Counted from the first letter of the stretch, positions 27,837 through 37,436 are shown. The stretch: DNA of 64,000 bases from Methanothrix sp. (GCF_024518575.1 NZ_JANIHG010000005.1:16127-80126), one strand, 5' to 3'. The notes: generated from the sequence alone by a model not told the origin. A program made the numbers and translations.

Positions 27837-28787
27837 TCACGATCGCTTCAGGGTCTTGAGCGTTACCTGGGGGATAAGCTGCTCGAAGTCATCCCTGCTG
27901 GCGAGGGCTGTGCCCTTCCTGAGGGTCGTCGCCGTGCCTGCCGCCACAGCATATATCAAACACTCATCCAGAGATCTTCCGTTGACCATGCCGTAGATGA
28001 AGCCAGCGACTGACGAATCTCCAGCGCCCACTGTGTTCTCGACCCTGACCTGGGGAGGGATCGCATGATACTCCTCGTGGGCCGATACAAGAACTATTCC
28101 GCGAGGTCCCATGGAGACCAGCACCACCTCCACGCCCTTTCTGTTTATCTCCCTGGCCGCAGCGAGAACCTCCTCTATCTCCTTCAGCTCCCTGCCAACG
28201 AGCTCGCTGAGCTCGTGTATGTTTGGCTTTATCACGTCAGGGCCTGCCTCTATGCCGGATCTCAGCGATGAGCCATCCACGTCCAGGAAGACCTTTGCCT
28301 TGCAGCCGTTGTGCTCGCACTTCTTCGCCTCTGCCACTATTCTCCTGTACACAGCAGGGCTCAGGCCTGGAGGGAGGCTGCCGCCGATCGTCACGATCTC
28401 GGGCGCCCTCAGGGACTCGATCTGCTCTATGAGCATGACGAGCTCATGGGGCCTGATCTCCGGACCGCGCGCGTAAAATGAGAGCTGTCGACCTGTTGAG
28501 ATCTCATGGATGATTATGTTCGTTCTCGTCTCTCCAGATACCCTGATGAAGTCGGTGCCGATGCCCTCGTTGAGGAGCCTGCCCTCAAGCTCCATTCCGG
28601 CGAACCCTCCGATGAACCCGAGCGCGGTGCTCTCTACCCCGAGGTTCTTGAGCACCTTCGAGACATCGACGCTCTTTCCGCCGGCGTAGTTCTCCTCTCT
28701 GACTATCCTGTTGGGTTCCTCATCACTGATGCGTTCGACCCACATCGTCCGATCTATTGCCGGGTTCAGTGTGATTGTGTATATCAT
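27837..28787 (-). CDS. PfkB-family sugar kinase (1-phosphofructokinase type)
   Basis: 316 residues. TLNPAIDRTMWVE at the N-terminus, GGKSVDVSKVLKNLG and the C-terminal anion hole and catalytic base in NTVGAGDSSVAGFIYG are classic for the 1-phosphofructokinase / tagatose-6-phosphate kinase branch of the ribokinase superfamily. An ATP-dependent sugar-phosphate kinase is expected. Methanogens without sugar catabolism use such enzymes in gluconeogenesis-related or storage pathways; the precise substrate is open. A GTG at 28796 is an alternative start; the ATG at 28787 matches the family. It is 75 bases upstream of the MoaD gene on the same strand. Confidence 0.85.
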   Translation of the reverse strand: MIYTITLNPAIDRTMWVERISDEEPNRIVREENYAGGKSVDVSKVLKNLGVESTALGFIGGFAGMELEGRLLNEGIGTDFIRVSGETRTNIIIHEISTGRQLSFYARGPEIRPHELVMLIEQIESLRAPEIVTIGGSLPPGLSPAVYRRIVAEAKKCEHNGCKAKVFLDVDGSSLRSGIEAGPDVIKPNIHELSELVGRELKEIEEVLAAAREINRKGVEVVLVSMGPRGIVLVSAHEEYHAIPPQVRVENTVGAGDSSVAGFIYGMVNGRSLDECLIYAVAAGTATTLRKGTALASRDDFEQLIPQVTLKTLKRS

Positions 28788-28872
28788 GGACTCCACTCCC
28801 CCCGCCCCTCAGGACCGGCAGCATCCATCCCCAGGAACCTCAGGCAGAGATCTGGCAACCGATCTCTTAAAC

Positions 28873-29481
28873 TCATCTCCCGATCAGGCCCTCGAACCTT
28901 CTGTTGGCCTCCTCCCAGTTGGCTATGTGCCAGAATGCCTCCACGAACTTGGCTCTTTCATTCCTGTAGTCGAGATAGTACGCATGCTCCCAGACGTCAA
29001 GCACCAGGAGCAGTCTGAACATGGGGTACACGTTGACGTTGTGCTTCTCGATCTGCATTATTATAGGCCTTCTGGTCTGCATGCAGTACGCAAGCGCAGC
29101 CCAGCCCGAGCCCTCGACGCTCACAGCGGCTGCTGTGAACTCCTTCCTGAACCGCTCGAAAGAGCCGAACTCGCCCTCGATCTCCTTAGCCAGAGCGCCC
29201 ACCGGACCGGAGCTCGGTGGTTTGCAAAGGTTCGCCCAGAAGAGGCTGTGCAGCAGATGCCCTCCGATGTGGAATGAGAGCTCCTTCAGCGTGGACTTCT
29301 GGTCGATCTCCGTCCCCTCTCTCCTCGCCCTGTCGAGCCTCTCTAGAATGGCGTTCGCACCATTGACGTAGGCAAGATGGTGCTTGTCGTGGTGCAGCTT
29401 CAGCTGCGCCTCGGAGATGTATGGCTCGAGGTCATTTGCGCCGTATGGCAGATCCGGGAGTGTATAGAACTTCTGTGTCAT
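28873..29481 (-). CDS. sod: Superoxide dismutase (Fe/Mn family)
   Basis: 202 residues, full length. The four metal ligands can be placed: His in the [16 protein letters not shown] helix, His in [15 protein letters not shown], and Asp and His in [11 protein letters not shown]. It dismutates superoxide in the cytosol, as expected for an anaerobe exposed to occasional oxygen. A Gly-Ser-Gly-Trp segment (GSGWAALAY) precedes the Asp ligand as in the family. Metal preference (Fe or Mn) cannot be fixed by eye. It is transcribed singly; the promoter is unclear. Confidence 0.95.
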   Translation of the reverse strand: MTQKFYTLPDLPYGANDLEPYISEAQLKLHHDKHHLAYVNGANAILERLDRARREGTEIDQKSTLKELSFHIGGHLLHSLFWANLCKPPSSGPVGALAKEIEGEFGSFERFRKEFTAAAVSVEGSGWAALAYCMQTRRPIIMQIEKHNVNVYPMFRLLLVLDVWEHAYYLDYRNERAKFVEAFWHIANWEEANRRFEGLIGR

Positions 29482-29525
29482 AAAAAATAATATGCACAGG
29501 TTCCTGATTAACCCATCGCCTGTGC

Positions 29526-30077
29526 TCAGCGCATTGATCTGTAGCCACTTGCGAACTCGCAGTTGACCTCGACTACCTCGGCGTTGAAGCCTTTCAGGGA
29601 ATCGGGCACCGGCCCGAGGGCGTCCGCCTTATCCTGGGTATCGATGACGCTTCCGTGCGGCACAAAGCTTCCATCCTTCAGCGTAACACCCATCACGAGA
29701 GCCCTGTGGCCTATGAAGCATCTCTCTCCCAGAGTGGACGCGTGCACAACCGCGTTGAAACCGACGAAGCTCTCATCTCCGATCGCCAGCGGGCCGTGAA
29801 TCACGGCGCCGTGTGCGATGCTGACCTTCCTTCCGAGCTTTATCGAGCTGCCCTTGAGCCCGTGAAATATCGCGCCGTCCTGGACGTTGCACTCATCCCC
29901 TATGATTATCGGCGTCGCTTCATCTGCTCTTATCGAGACACACGGCCCGACATAAACTTTCTCACCTATGCGTACGTCACCTATCACTACAGCAGTCTCA
30001 TCCACGTAGGCTGTTGATGCTACAGTGGGCATCGATTCCTGTCTGTTCCAGGACGTTCTCGGGTTCCTTCTGAGCAT
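29526..30077 (-). CDS. Gamma-class carbonic anhydrase (CamH-like)
   Basis: 183 residues forming a left-handed beta-helix from hexapeptide repeats ([36 protein letters not shown]). The three zinc-type histidines are seen in IFHGL and [11 protein letters not shown]. The acidic loop with the proton-shuttle Glu of the Cam subclass is absent, so it groups with CamH-like proteins. In an aceticlastic methanogen a carbonic anhydrase would hydrate CO2 released from acetate and help acetate/bicarbonate exchange. The ATG at 30077 follows AGGAGG at seven bases. Activity is inferred; some homologues are inactive. Confidence 0.85.
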   Translation of the reverse strand: MLRRNPRTSWNRQESMPTVASTAYVDETAVVIGDVRIGEKVYVGPCVSIRADEATPIIIGDECNVQDGAIFHGLKGSSIKLGRKVSIAHGAVIHGPLAIGDESFVGFNAVVHASTLGERCFIGHRALVMGVTLKDGSFVPHGSVIDTQDKADALGPVPDSLKGFNAEVVEVNCEFASGYRSMR

Positions 30078-30122
30078 GAGATCCCTCCTGAAAAAGGATG
30101 TGATTTCAATGCTTAAAGCGTT

Positions 30123-30734
30123 TTACCATACCTTGAGATCGATTGACTCTATTCTGACCCTCGATCCCTCTGAGTGGACGACAACCCCTGAGTGGACCTT
30201 CTGCATCATGCAGTGATCTGGCAGGAATCTGACGGTCCTCCCGACCTCAGGTACTCTTCCACGTACAACCCTGCCCTCGAAGGCCAGGACCATGCATATA
30301 CCAAGGTCCCTGTATTCACTCCTATCCCCGTGGAGCGGGCCGACGATGCGGACCCTCGCCACGCCGTGGTCGAACTCCAGGACCTCTGCGAAATGTGTTA
30401 TCGGGCATCCAAGAGGCCTGTACCTTATCAGGTCCCCGGCCTTCAGGGTGCACTGCTCCAGCGGGTGAATATCCTCTATGCACGATCTCTCTCCGCTTAG
30501 TGGGCCCAGCGAGAACTCAGCCTCCAGACCGTCCATGACGCCCACGATCCTCTCGCGCGAGACGCCCTTCTCGATGATCCTCCGGATCTCCTCAGCGCGA
30601 TCCCGGAAGCGCTCCTGCGAGATGAACGGGCAGCGCGATATATCATCAGCGGATGAGATGTGCTCAGCGAAATCTTTGCAGCTTCTGTATCCGCATTCGC
30701 CACAGTTATAGCCGGGAAGAAGCCTCTCCAGCAT
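30123..30734 (-). CDS. Fe-S cluster-binding protein in cysteate synthase operon
   Basis: 203 residues. The N-terminus holds a CxxCxxxxC ... C motif (YNCGECGYRSCKDFA, then RCPF). This is the 4Fe-4S motif seen in the FeS domain of CODH/ACS gamma subunits and related proteins. The rest is a beta-rich domain (AGDLIRYRPLGCPITHFAEV; RTVRFLPDHCMMQ) with a few more Cys/His. The ATG at 30734 comes two bases after the stop of the GTPase gene and follows GGGGGAG. It is the last of four tightly packed genes, with GTPase, ABC ATPase and cysteate synthase upstream. It may be a cluster donor or redox partner for the operon's ATPases; no defined function is known to me. Confidence 0.75.
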   Translation of the reverse strand: MLERLLPGYNCGECGYRSCKDFAEHISSADDISRCPFISQERFRDRAEEIRRIIEKGVSRERIVGVMDGLEAEFSLGPLSGERSCIEDIHPLEQCTLKAGDLIRYRPLGCPITHFAEVLEFDHGVARVRIVGPLHGDRSEYRDLGICMVLAFEGRVVRGRVPEVGRTVRFLPDHCMMQKVHSGVVVHSEGSRVRIESIDLKVW

Positions 30735-30735
30735 C

Positions 30736-31434
30736 TCACTCCCCCAGGTACTCTGCAAATCCGTCGAGATGTCTCAGAACCCCGCGATGATGCCTCTTCG
30801 ACACTCTGATCTCGCCGGTGCAGAGGGTGCATACTGCAAGCGGCGGGTTGTGCCTCAGGTGCATCTCCCCCTCGACCTCACCAGATCCTTTTATGAGATC
30901 AGCAAGCTCCCTCGACCCCTTGCCGGTGAGCCCGTTCGCCTCAACTATCCTGCATCCGGGATTGACCTCGACGACTCTCTCCCGGAAGACCTCCCGCTCC
31001 GCCTGAGATACAAGATCACCCTTTGTCGCCACCACAACATCAGCTGTCGTGAGCAGCGGGCCGATCTTGAGAGGCGTGTTCGGCCCAGAGGTGACATCTA
31101 TCACGCAGACCGCCAGAGCCCTGTCCGGATACGGGGCGCATCTCAGACAGAGCCCAGCTGTCTCGTTCAGGAGAACATCCGCGCCCTGCGAGCTCGCCCA
31201 AGATAGCATCTCATCTGTGTTGTATATAGAGTAGTGATCAGGGCACATATCCCTCGCGAGACCGACGCGCACAGGCACACCAAGCCGCTTTATCCGGGAG
31301 TCGTCCTCTGTCCAGAGGCAGTCGACCTTGACAACAGCCGGCCTCATCCCCATCTCCTGGAGGTTTTTTATTGCATGCATCAGAACAGATGTCTTCCCGG
31401 ATCCAGGTGTTCCCGCCACTATCACCAGCTTCAA
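30736..31434 (-). CDS. P-loop GTPase, HypB/UreG/CobW-like
   Basis: 232 residues. Walker [10 protein letters not shown] at residues 8-16, a switch-like [23 protein letters not shown], and NTxD-like [13 protein letters not shown] place it in the SIMIBI class near the metal-centre GTPases HypB, UreG and CobW. Three cysteine patches (CLRC, and near the C-terminus CTLC followed by a His-rich KRHHRG) suggest metal or Fe-S binding. Start and end overlap the neighbours (ATGA with the ABC ATPase). A metallocentre-assembly or delivery role is a reasonable inference; the client protein is unknown. Confidence 0.8.
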   Translation of the reverse strand: MKLVIVAGTPGSGKTSVLMHAIKNLQEMGMRPAVVKVDCLWTEDDSRIKRLGVPVRVGLARDMCPDHYSIYNTDEMLSWASSQGADVLLNETAGLCLRCAPYPDRALAVCVIDVTSGPNTPLKIGPLLTTADVVVATKGDLVSQAEREVFRERVVEVNPGCRIVEANGLTGKGSRELADLIKGSGEVEGEMHLRHNPPLAVCTLCTGEIRVSKRHHRGVLRHLDGFAEYLGE

Positions 31435-32192
31435 ATAGCTGCCTCCGTCGCGCTCAGCACCTCCCCCCGCCTTATCAGCTCTCTCAGAGAGAGGAGCCAG
31501 GTGTCAACTCTAAATAAAGAATCGCAGAAGCGCCTCTCCTCCTCTGTGGTGCTTATGACCTTGACCATGCCGCCGTTCCTCATGACGATCCTGCGCCCGG
31601 TCATGAGCGCGAGAAGCGGATCGTGTGTCACAACCAGCACGATCTTCCCCTCCCCGGAGAGGAGCCTCAGAGCCTCTTTCTTCCTTATGCCAGCGTTCTC
31701 TATCTCGTCTATGAGGACGATTGGCGAATCGCTTATGACCGCGATATCCGCAACCATCAACGCCCTGGACTGGCCGCCGCTGAGCTCTGTCAGGTTGTCA
31801 TCTCCATGTATGGGCTCTCCTGTCAGGGTGTTCGCCATCTCCAGGACCCTGGAGAGCAGCCCCGTGTCCCTGCCCCTGCTCCTGGCGTGCATGTAAATGA
31901 AATCACAGACGCTCATGTCAGCCAGGAAATGCATGTTCTGGGAGAGCTGGGCGACCGGCTTCCTTCTCGGATCGTGCCGCAGCTCTGGATCCGGCGGGGA
32001 GCCATCGATCAGGACATACCGCCCCGACGGCGTGTCGCCCTGGGCGAACTGCTCCAGGTCAGATATCAGAGAGCTCTTGCCAGAACCCGTGGGCCCGACG
32101 ATGCCTATAACCTCTCCACTCGATACATCCACCCTTCTAACGCACTCAGGCGCGCCGTCCTTATCAAATCCGCCTTTTATCGTGATAATCAT
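31431..32192 (-). CDS. Stand-alone ABC-type ATPase
   Basis: 253 residues. Walker [10 protein letters not shown] (about 33-41), a Q-loop region [12 protein letters not shown], the ABC signature [13 protein letters not shown], Walker [13 protein letters not shown] and an H-loop VVTHDP are complete. It has no membrane partner in the window, and the Walker B region reads DEIENAGI rather than DEPT, so it is more like non-transport ABC ATPases such as those in metallocofactor activation. It is translationally coupled at both ends (four-base overlaps with cysteate synthase and the GTPase). Its role is presumably energy input for the GTPase/Fe-S module; this is inference. Confidence 0.8.
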   Translation of the reverse strand: MIITIKGGFDKDGAPECVRRVDVSSGEVIGIVGPTGSGKSSLISDLEQFAQGDTPSGRYVLIDGSPPDPELRHDPRRKPVAQLSQNMHFLADMSVCDFIYMHARSRGRDTGLLSRVLEMANTLTGEPIHGDDNLTELSGGQSRALMVADIAVISDSPIVLIDEIENAGIRKKEALRLLSGEGKIVLVVTHDPLLALMTGRRIVMRNGGMVKVISTTEEERRFCDSLFRVDTWLLSLRELIRRGEVLSATEAAI

Positions 32193-33439
32193 GCATAGAT
32201 CATCTCCTCTATCGATGATAATACATTAGCAGAATCTTCCACATCGACCCTGATATCGCATTCAAGCCTTATACGGCTGTGATCTTCGGCGAGGCGCTTC
32301 ACGCCGCCACCTGTTATGTTCAGCAAGATTTCGTCATCCCTTCCGACAGCCCCTGACCCTACGGCCTCGATCAGCGCCGCGACCGCAACCGCCGCGGCTG
32401 GGAGTATGTCTATCCCCTCTCTTCCCTCGAAGAGCTTCTGGGCGCTCGCCGCCCGGGCGTTGTCTATGCCGTATATCCTCCCACTGGAGGAGATGACCGC
32501 ATCCCTGACGCCGCCCGGAACCGCATAGGGTGGGTTCCTGTTGAAGAGCACGTCGTCGTGCATTCCCTCGGGGCAGCCGTGCGCATCGAAATTCATCTCT
32601 TCAGGGCTCAGGCCGATCCACATCGCATGCACAGGCGCGCATGGGATGTTCTGCGCCAGATGCAGGCGTGTGGGCGTGCATCCGAAGCGGCCGTCACCGA
32701 TGAGGCGCATCGATGCCTCCCAGACAGCTATCCCGCCTGTGCCGCTGCCTATCGCCTGGAAGTAGTGGTCCGGCAGGGAACCGAAGCGCCTGACATGATC
32801 GAGAAGCACAGTGCCCATGCCGTCCCTCCTCGCTATGTTCCTGGCGCCGCCCTCTGGCCTGAAGCCGGTTCTGGAGGATAAAACACCTGCGAGCTTTATC
32901 GCGTCGGCGTAATCCCCATCCACCCCAACAACCAGCACCCTGCCAGGCTCGATGGTCGTCCAGAGTCGATCCAGAGATTGAGTTGGTACAAAAAGGATAA
33001 CTGGCTGGCCGGTGATCGAGCAGACCTCTGCGAATGCCCTTGCTGTGTTTCCGGCTGATGCGACCACCAGGATCTCCTTCACCCCACTCTCAAGAAGCAT
33101 CTGCATCGTCGGCGCTGCCTCGAGCTCCTTGAAGCTGCAAGTTCTCATCTGCGCCCCGCGCTCCGGCCAGTACCCCGAGAAGCTTATGTAGAGGTTGTTC
33201 AGACCCAGCTCGTCTGCGAGCCCGGAGCTCTTGTAGGTCACAGACGATGCGCCTGTGCCCGGATTCCATCCATCCACAGGCAGCCAGTCGATGAAAGACC
33301 AGATGCCAGGAAGCTCCCTGGGATTGAATCTCCGCTTGAGATAATCCGCCCTGGGAAGACCGCCGTCCATAGGACATGAGGTGATGGTGTCGCTCAGCAC
33401 ATTCCCGCAGCCGGCACACCTCAGAGTGTACTTGCCCAT
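32189..33439 (-). CDS. Cysteate synthase
   Basis: 416 residues. It is a threonine synthase-like PLP enzyme that replaces the phosphate of O-phosphoserine with sulfite to give L-cysteate, the first step of the Methanosarcinales-type coenzyme M pathway. The family features are an N-terminal zinc ribbon ([16 protein letters not shown]), an [22 protein letters not shown] stretch typical of this enzyme rather than threonine synthase, [12 protein letters not shown], and the phosphate/PLP loop [15 protein letters not shown]. The ATG at 33439 fits the family start and is about 27 bases from a TATA box, so translation is probably leaderless. It heads an operon with ABC ATPase, GTPase and Fe-S protein genes. 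Confidence 0.88.
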   Translation of the reverse strand: MGKYTLRCAGCGNVLSDTITSCPMDGGLPRADYLKRRFNPRELPGIWSFIDWLPVDGWNPGTGASSVTYKSSGLADELGLNNLYISFSGYWPERGAQMRTCSFKELEAAPTMQMLLESGVKEILVVASAGNTARAFAEVCSITGQPVILFVPTQSLDRLWTTIEPGRVLVVGVDGDYADAIKLAGVLSSRTGFRPEGGARNIARRDGMGTVLLDHVRRFGSLPDHYFQAIGSGTGGIAVWEASMRLIGDGRFGCTPTRLHLAQNIPCAPVHAMWIGLSPEEMNFDAHGCPEGMHDDVLFNRNPPYAVPGGVRDAVISSSGRIYGIDNARAASAQKLFEGREGIDILPAAAVAVAALIEAVGSGAVGRDDEILLNITGGGVKRLAEDHSRIRLECDIRVDVEDSANVLSSIEEMIYA

Positions 33440-33460
33440 GCTTCCAGGTTGGCCATCTCT

Positions 33461-33470
33461 GCATATAATC
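33461..33470 (-). promoter_or_regulatory. TATA box of the cysteate synthase operon
   Basis: GATTATATGC on the minus strand, preceded by an A-rich BRE-like stretch, is centred about 27 bases from the ATG at 33439. It supports a leaderless transcript and rules against the longer frame that starts upstream at 33487. Confidence 0.65.
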
Positions 33471-33589
33471 TTTTCTATTTTGTACAATTAGGATGCCTTA
33501 TTGTGAAACAAAATGGCTAATGATTATCTAAAAAGGATGAAATTCCGGGCGGATGAATCGATGGGAATATCTAAGATGCCGGCACTCCC

Positions 33590-34645
33590 ATGCGATGTAT
33601 GATGATGGCGATCGATGTTGGTGCTGGCACCCAGGACATTCTCCTTTACAGGGAGGATGTGGAGCCTGAGGGTTTGTACAAGATGATCATGCCAAGTCAG
33701 ACTGTGATAGTCGCGAGGAGGATCAGAAAGGCGACGGAGCAGGGAAAGGATGTCTTTCTGCATGGATACACTATGGGCGGCGGGCCTATGGCTGCTGCGG
33801 TGAAGAATCATATAGCGTCCGGTTTCAGAGTCTATGCGACAACGGATGCGGCTCTCAGCATACACGATAACATCCAGCGCGTCAGTTCAATGGGGGTTGT
33901 GATAACCGAGGACCCACCTGAGGGTTGCGTGGAAATCCGGACCGGAGATATAGATCTCATGGCTCTCAGAAGCGCTCTCATCTCTTTTAATGTGGATCTG
34001 CCGGAGGCGATCGCGGTCGCGGTCCAGGATCATGGATTCTCTCCGAAGAGATCGAACAGGGCCACGAGATTTGATATAATGAGGAGATCTCTAAAAAACG
34101 GCGGCCGGATCGGGGATTTCGCGCACCGAGAGCCTCCAGAGGCTCTGAGCAGGATGCGTGCTGTCTGGAGGTATCTGCGTGATCAGGGGATGGATGTCAT
34201 GCTCATGGACACAGGTCCTGCCGCTGTCTTTGGCGCTCTCGAAGATCCAGATTGCAGACTGCCTGCTCTCGTCCTAAATATAGGGAACGGCCACACGATC
34301 GGCGCTCTGGTGGACGATCAGAGGATCACGGCGATCTTCGAGCACCACACATCTGCACTGGATCCCCCGAAGCTCAACTCCATAGTGGAGCGGTTCTGCG
34401 CCGGAAAGCTCACGAACAGCGAGATCTTCGATGATGGCGGCCATGGGGCGCATATAGAGTGCGTTCCTGGTGAGGTGAGATCGATTCTTGTTACCGGACC
34501 CAGAAGAGGTGGGTTTGTGAGTAGAACGAAGATGAAGCTCATACAGGCTGCCCCCTGGGGGGATATGATGATAACCGGATGCGTTGGACTCGTCAGGGCA
34601 TGGCGCTCGTGGGGTGATGGCGATGGAGATAGGCAGGGGCGCTGA
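33590..34645 (+). CDS. DUF1786 family protein
   Basis: About 351 residues. AIDVGAGTQDILLY near the N-terminus and VLNIGNGHTIGALVDDQ in the second half resemble the phosphate-binding loops of the actin/Hsp70/sugar-kinase fold. The composition matches the archaeal DUF1786 family, sometimes labelled pyruvate formate-lyase activating-like without evidence. Three consecutive Met codons near the start leave the N-terminus open. The end overlaps the Bud32 gene by 23 bases, so expression is coupled. Function unknown; ATP binding is likely. Confidence 0.75.
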   Translation: MRCMMMAIDVGAGTQDILLYREDVEPEGLYKMIMPSQTVIVARRIRKATEQGKDVFLHGYTMGGGPMAAAVKNHIASGFRVYATTDAALSIHDNIQRVSSMGVVITEDPPEGCVEIRTGDIDLMALRSALISFNVDLPEAIAVAVQDHGFSPKRSNRATRFDIMRRSLKNGGRIGDFAHREPPEALSRMRAVWRYLRDQGMDVMLMDTGPAAVFGALEDPDCRLPALVLNIGNGHTIGALVDDQRITAIFEHHTSALDPPKLNSIVERFCAGKLTNSEIFDDGGHGAHIECVPGEVRSILVTGPRRGGFVSRTKMKLIQAAPWGDMMITGCVGLVRAWRSWGDGDGDRQGR

Positions 34646-35195
34646 GGCGATTCTCACCCGGGATGGTGATGTGGTGAGAAAGTGGCGACTTCCGAAGAGC
34701 TACCGCCTCAAGGAGCTGGATGAGCGGCTTCGCGCTGAGAGGACCGTCATGGAGGCGAGGATAATGGCCGAGGCCAGGCGTGCCGGAGTCCCGACGCCTA
34801 TAATCAGGGACCTCTCGAGGTTCGAGCTCGTGATGGAGTATATTGATGGAAAGAAGCTCAGGGATATCATAACGCCGGAGCTCTCAGAGCGTGTCGGGGA
34901 GCTGGTCGGAAGGCTTCACAGAGCTGGAATCGTTCACGGAGACCTCACCACCTCCAACATGCTCCTGAAAGACAACCGGATATACCTCATAGATTTCGGC
35001 CTTGCCTACCACGACCAGAGCATCGAGGCGCAGGGCGTCGATGTTCATGTCTACTTCCAGACCCTGAGAAGCACGCATGATGATGCGGATATTCTGATAG
35101 AATCGTTCATGCGCGGCTACAGAAGAGCCTACAAGCGAGCAGATGCTGTTCTCGCCAGGGTCGAGGAGATACGATCCAGAGGAAGGTATCTGTGA
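34623..35195 (+). CDS. bud32: Bud32, KEOPS complex kinase/ATPase subunit
   Basis: 190 residues. A minimal atypical protein kinase: glycine-rich IGRGAEAIL, lysine in VVRKWR, the HGDLTTSNML catalytic loop and DFGLAY metal-binding motif. The C-lobe is short, as in Bud32. With Kae1, Cgi121 and Pcc1 it forms KEOPS, which makes the t6A37 modification of ANN-decoding tRNAs. Here it is a stand-alone protein, not fused to Kae1. Two possible ATGs (34617, 34623) exist; the second has GGTG at a good distance. It overlaps the 3' end of the DUF1786 gene in another frame. Confidence 0.92.
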   Translation: MEIGRGAEAILTRDGDVVRKWRLPKSYRLKELDERLRAERTVMEARIMAEARRAGVPTPIIRDLSRFELVMEYIDGKKLRDIITPELSERVGELVGRLHRAGIVHGDLTTSNMLLKDNRIYLIDFGLAYHDQSIEAQGVDVHVYFQTLRSTHDDADILIESFMRGYRRAYKRADAVLARVEEIRSRGRYL

Positions 35196-35270
35196 CCTGG
35201 GATTTCAACGGCTCAGGTCTGATTTTGAACCGGACTTCACAAAAAAGAGCTGGAGAGCGATAAGCTCTCC

Positions 35271-37436
35271 TCAGTTCCTCCTGCTGACGAGGTATGCGAC
35301 CGCCAGGAGTCCGGTCACTGCGAAGACAGCCTCGAATCCGGGAGCGCCCTTCTCCTCGGGCTTCTTCTCCGCAGCTACAGGCTTCTTCTCGGTTACGTTG
35401 GCGGGCTTCTCCTCAACGACGGGCTTCTCCGCAGTCACGTTGGTGGGCTTCTCCTCGACTACAGGCTTCTCCTCAACGACGGGCTTCTCCGCAGTCACGT
35501 TGGCGGGCTTCTCCTCGACCACTGGCGCAGGAGCTGCACCCTCAATGGTTGCTTCCTTGTATATGTAGAACCTGAGCGGGTTCTGAGCGTCGATCACATC
35601 CTGGTCGGCTGTCTTGATGTGGATGCCAGCCATCAGGGTGACGTCCTTGTTCTTGTTGAGTGTTATTGGGTTGTCCTTGTTGTCCATCTCGATCGATGTG
35701 GCATCGACCTTGGAGATCCTCATCTTGTCGTACTCTGTGTCAACGGAGACATTCACCGGCTGATCGGAGACCTGGAATATGCCCTTGACTGTGGCTATAT
35801 CCTGGTCAGCGCCGCGGAATGCGTTCTTGAAGTGGACGCCGATTATGACGAGCTTCTTTGTATCGCCGATGTTCTTCTTGTAGTAGTATGTCTGGTCAGA
35901 CATCGTGGCGCCTTCCTTGGACGGGGAGACGACCTTTGTGTCAACGCTCTGTCCGTCCTTCATCAGCTCCACGTAGACCTTGTTGCCATCGACATCGATC
36001 GACTTGATGACGAGCTCGTAGCCATCAGCGAGCTTGAGCGGTGTGCCGGATGTGAACGTCCTCTCTGTATCATCATCCATCAGCACCTTCAGCAGCTGCT
36101 CATCGACAAGCGTGTTCCTGTCGGTGGACTGCTTGTAGAGCTCCGGATCGATCTCTGCGCCGTTCCAGGTGGGCTTCTTCTCGCTGTATCCGGCGAAGTA
36201 CTCCTCACCGAGGAACCCTATGGAGTTATACCAGCCCCAGCCCTCGAACTCGAACTCCTTCTCCTGGACCGTGGTTGTGTACTTGACACCATTCGGCTCC
36301 TCGAGCTTGTTGCCAGTGATGGTCATCGTGATCTGCTCGTTGCCGATGTTGTCATCGATATCGTAGTAGAAGCCGGCGAAGGTCTTCGGATCCCATGTCA
36401 CCTGAGCGCCATCAACGACCTGCTGAACAGCACCGCGGATCTCATATGTCCCGGGCTCTGTGACCTCCTTGTATATGTAGAACCTGAGCGGGTTCTCAGC
36501 GTCGATCACATCCTGGTCGGCTGTCTTGATGTGGATGCCAGCCATCAGGGTGACGTCCTTGTTCTTGTTGAGTGTTATTGGGTTGTCCTTGTTGTCCATC
36601 TCGATCGATGTGGCATCGACCTTGGAGATCCTCATCTTGTCGTACTCTGTGTCAACGGAGACATTCACCGGCTGATCGGAGACCTGGAATATGCCCTTGA
36701 CTGTGGCTATATCCTGGTCAGCGCCGCGGAATGCGTTCTTGAAGTGGACGCCGATTATGACGAGCTTCTTTGTATCGCCGATGTTCTTCTTGTAGTAGTA
36801 TGTCTGGTCAGACATCGTGGCGCCTTCCTTGGACGGGGAGACGACCTTTGTGTCAACGCTCTGTCCGTCCTTCATCAGCTCCACGTAGACCTTGTTGCCA
36901 TCGACATCGATCGACTTGATGACGAGCTCGTAGCCATCAGCGAGCTTGAGCGGTGTGCCGGATGTGAACGTCCTCTCTGTATCATCATCCATCAGCACCT
37001 TCAGCAGCTGCTCATCGACAAGCGTGTTCCTGTCGGTGGACTGCTTGTAGAGCTCCGGATCGATCTCTGCGCCGTTCCAGGTGGGCTTCTTCTCGCTGTA
37101 TCCGGCGAAGTACTCCTCACCGAGGAACCCTATGGAGTTATACCAGCCCCAGCCCTCGAACTCGAACTCCTTCTCCTGGACCGTGGTTGTGTACTTGACA
37201 CCATTCGGCTCCTCGAGCTTGTTGCCAGTGATGGTCATCGTGATCTGCTCGTTGCCGATGTTGTCATCGATATCGTAGTAGAAGCCGGCGAAGTTCTGTG
37301 GATTCCAGGTGACTGTTGCACCATCAACGACCTGCTGAACAGCACCGCGGATCTCCACCTTATCGACTGCGCCGACTACCATCGCTGTCGCTAGTACCGC
37401 TACCAGCGCTGTAATCATTATTGCAGTCTTATTCAT
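35271..37436 (-). CDS. S-layer-type protein with duplicated domain and PGF-CTERM
   Basis: 721 residues. A signal peptide (about 1-23, ending VVGA) is followed by two almost identical modules of 304 residues, each starting EIRGAVQQVVDGA and ending NPLRFYIYKE. This is the layout of the methanogen S-layer duplication domain (DUF1608 type) known from Methanosarcina tiles. A stalk of EEKPANVTAEKPVV-like repeats with NVT glycosylation sites follows. The C-terminus APGF, then a hydrophobic helix and SRRN, is a PGF-CTERM sorting signal for archaeosortase and lipid anchoring. AGGAGGTT precedes the ATG, and a TATA-like GTTTTAAGAATAATC lies near 37486-37500. It is expected to be an abundant cell-surface protein; a sheath role is possible. 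Confidence 0.88.
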   Translation of the reverse strand: MNKTAIMITALVAVLATAMVVGAVDKVEIRGAVQQVVDGATVTWNPQNFAGFYYDIDDNIGNEQITMTITGNKLEEPNGVKYTTTVQEKEFEFEGWGWYNSIGFLGEEYFAGYSEKKPTWNGAEIDPELYKQSTDRNTLVDEQLLKVLMDDDTERTFTSGTPLKLADGYELVIKSIDVDGNKVYVELMKDGQSVDTKVVSPSKEGATMSDQTYYYKKNIGDTKKLVIIGVHFKNAFRGADQDIATVKGIFQVSDQPVNVSVDTEYDKMRISKVDATSIEMDNKDNPITLNKNKDVTLMAGIHIKTADQDVIDAENPLRFYIYKEVTEPGTYEIRGAVQQVVDGAQVTWDPKTFAGFYYDIDDNIGNEQITMTITGNKLEEPNGVKYTTTVQEKEFEFEGWGWYNSIGFLGEEYFAGYSEKKPTWNGAEIDPELYKQSTDRNTLVDEQLLKVLMDDDTERTFTSGTPLKLADGYELVIKSIDVDGNKVYVELMKDGQSVDTKVVSPSKEGATMSDQTYYYKKNIGDTKKLVIIGVHFKNAFRGADQDIATVKGIFQVSDQPVNVSVDTEYDKMRISKVDATSIEMDNKDNPITLNKNKDVTLMAGIHIKTADQDVIDAQNPLRFYIYKEATIEGAAPAPVVEEKPANVTAEKPVVEEKPVVEEKPTNVTAEKPVVEEKPANVTEKKPVAAEKKPEEKGAPGFEAVFAVTGLLAVAYLVSRRN
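35554..37293 (-). repeat. Tandem intragenic direct repeat, 912-bp period
   Basis: The segments about 35554-36381 and 36466-37293 are the same over roughly 830 bases; the one difference I could find by reading is G/C at 35592/36504 (Gln versus Glu). A diverged stretch of about 30 bases follows, then identity resumes for about 35 bases. Near-identity at third codon positions indicates recent duplication or ongoing gene conversion, not only protein-level constraint. Confidence 0.85.

Noticed and set aside
35400..35520. Short tandem repeats that could suggest a CRISPR array
   Set aside because: They are in-frame codons of the EEKPxNVTAEKP stalk of the S-layer protein, without unique spacers. No CRISPR array or cas gene is seen in the window.
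35619..37394. 591-codon open frame on the plus strand antisense to the S-layer gene
   Set aside because: It mirrors the repeated minus-strand gene codon for codon, lacks a ribosome site, and gives a Leu/Val/Asp-rich product typical of antisense frames.
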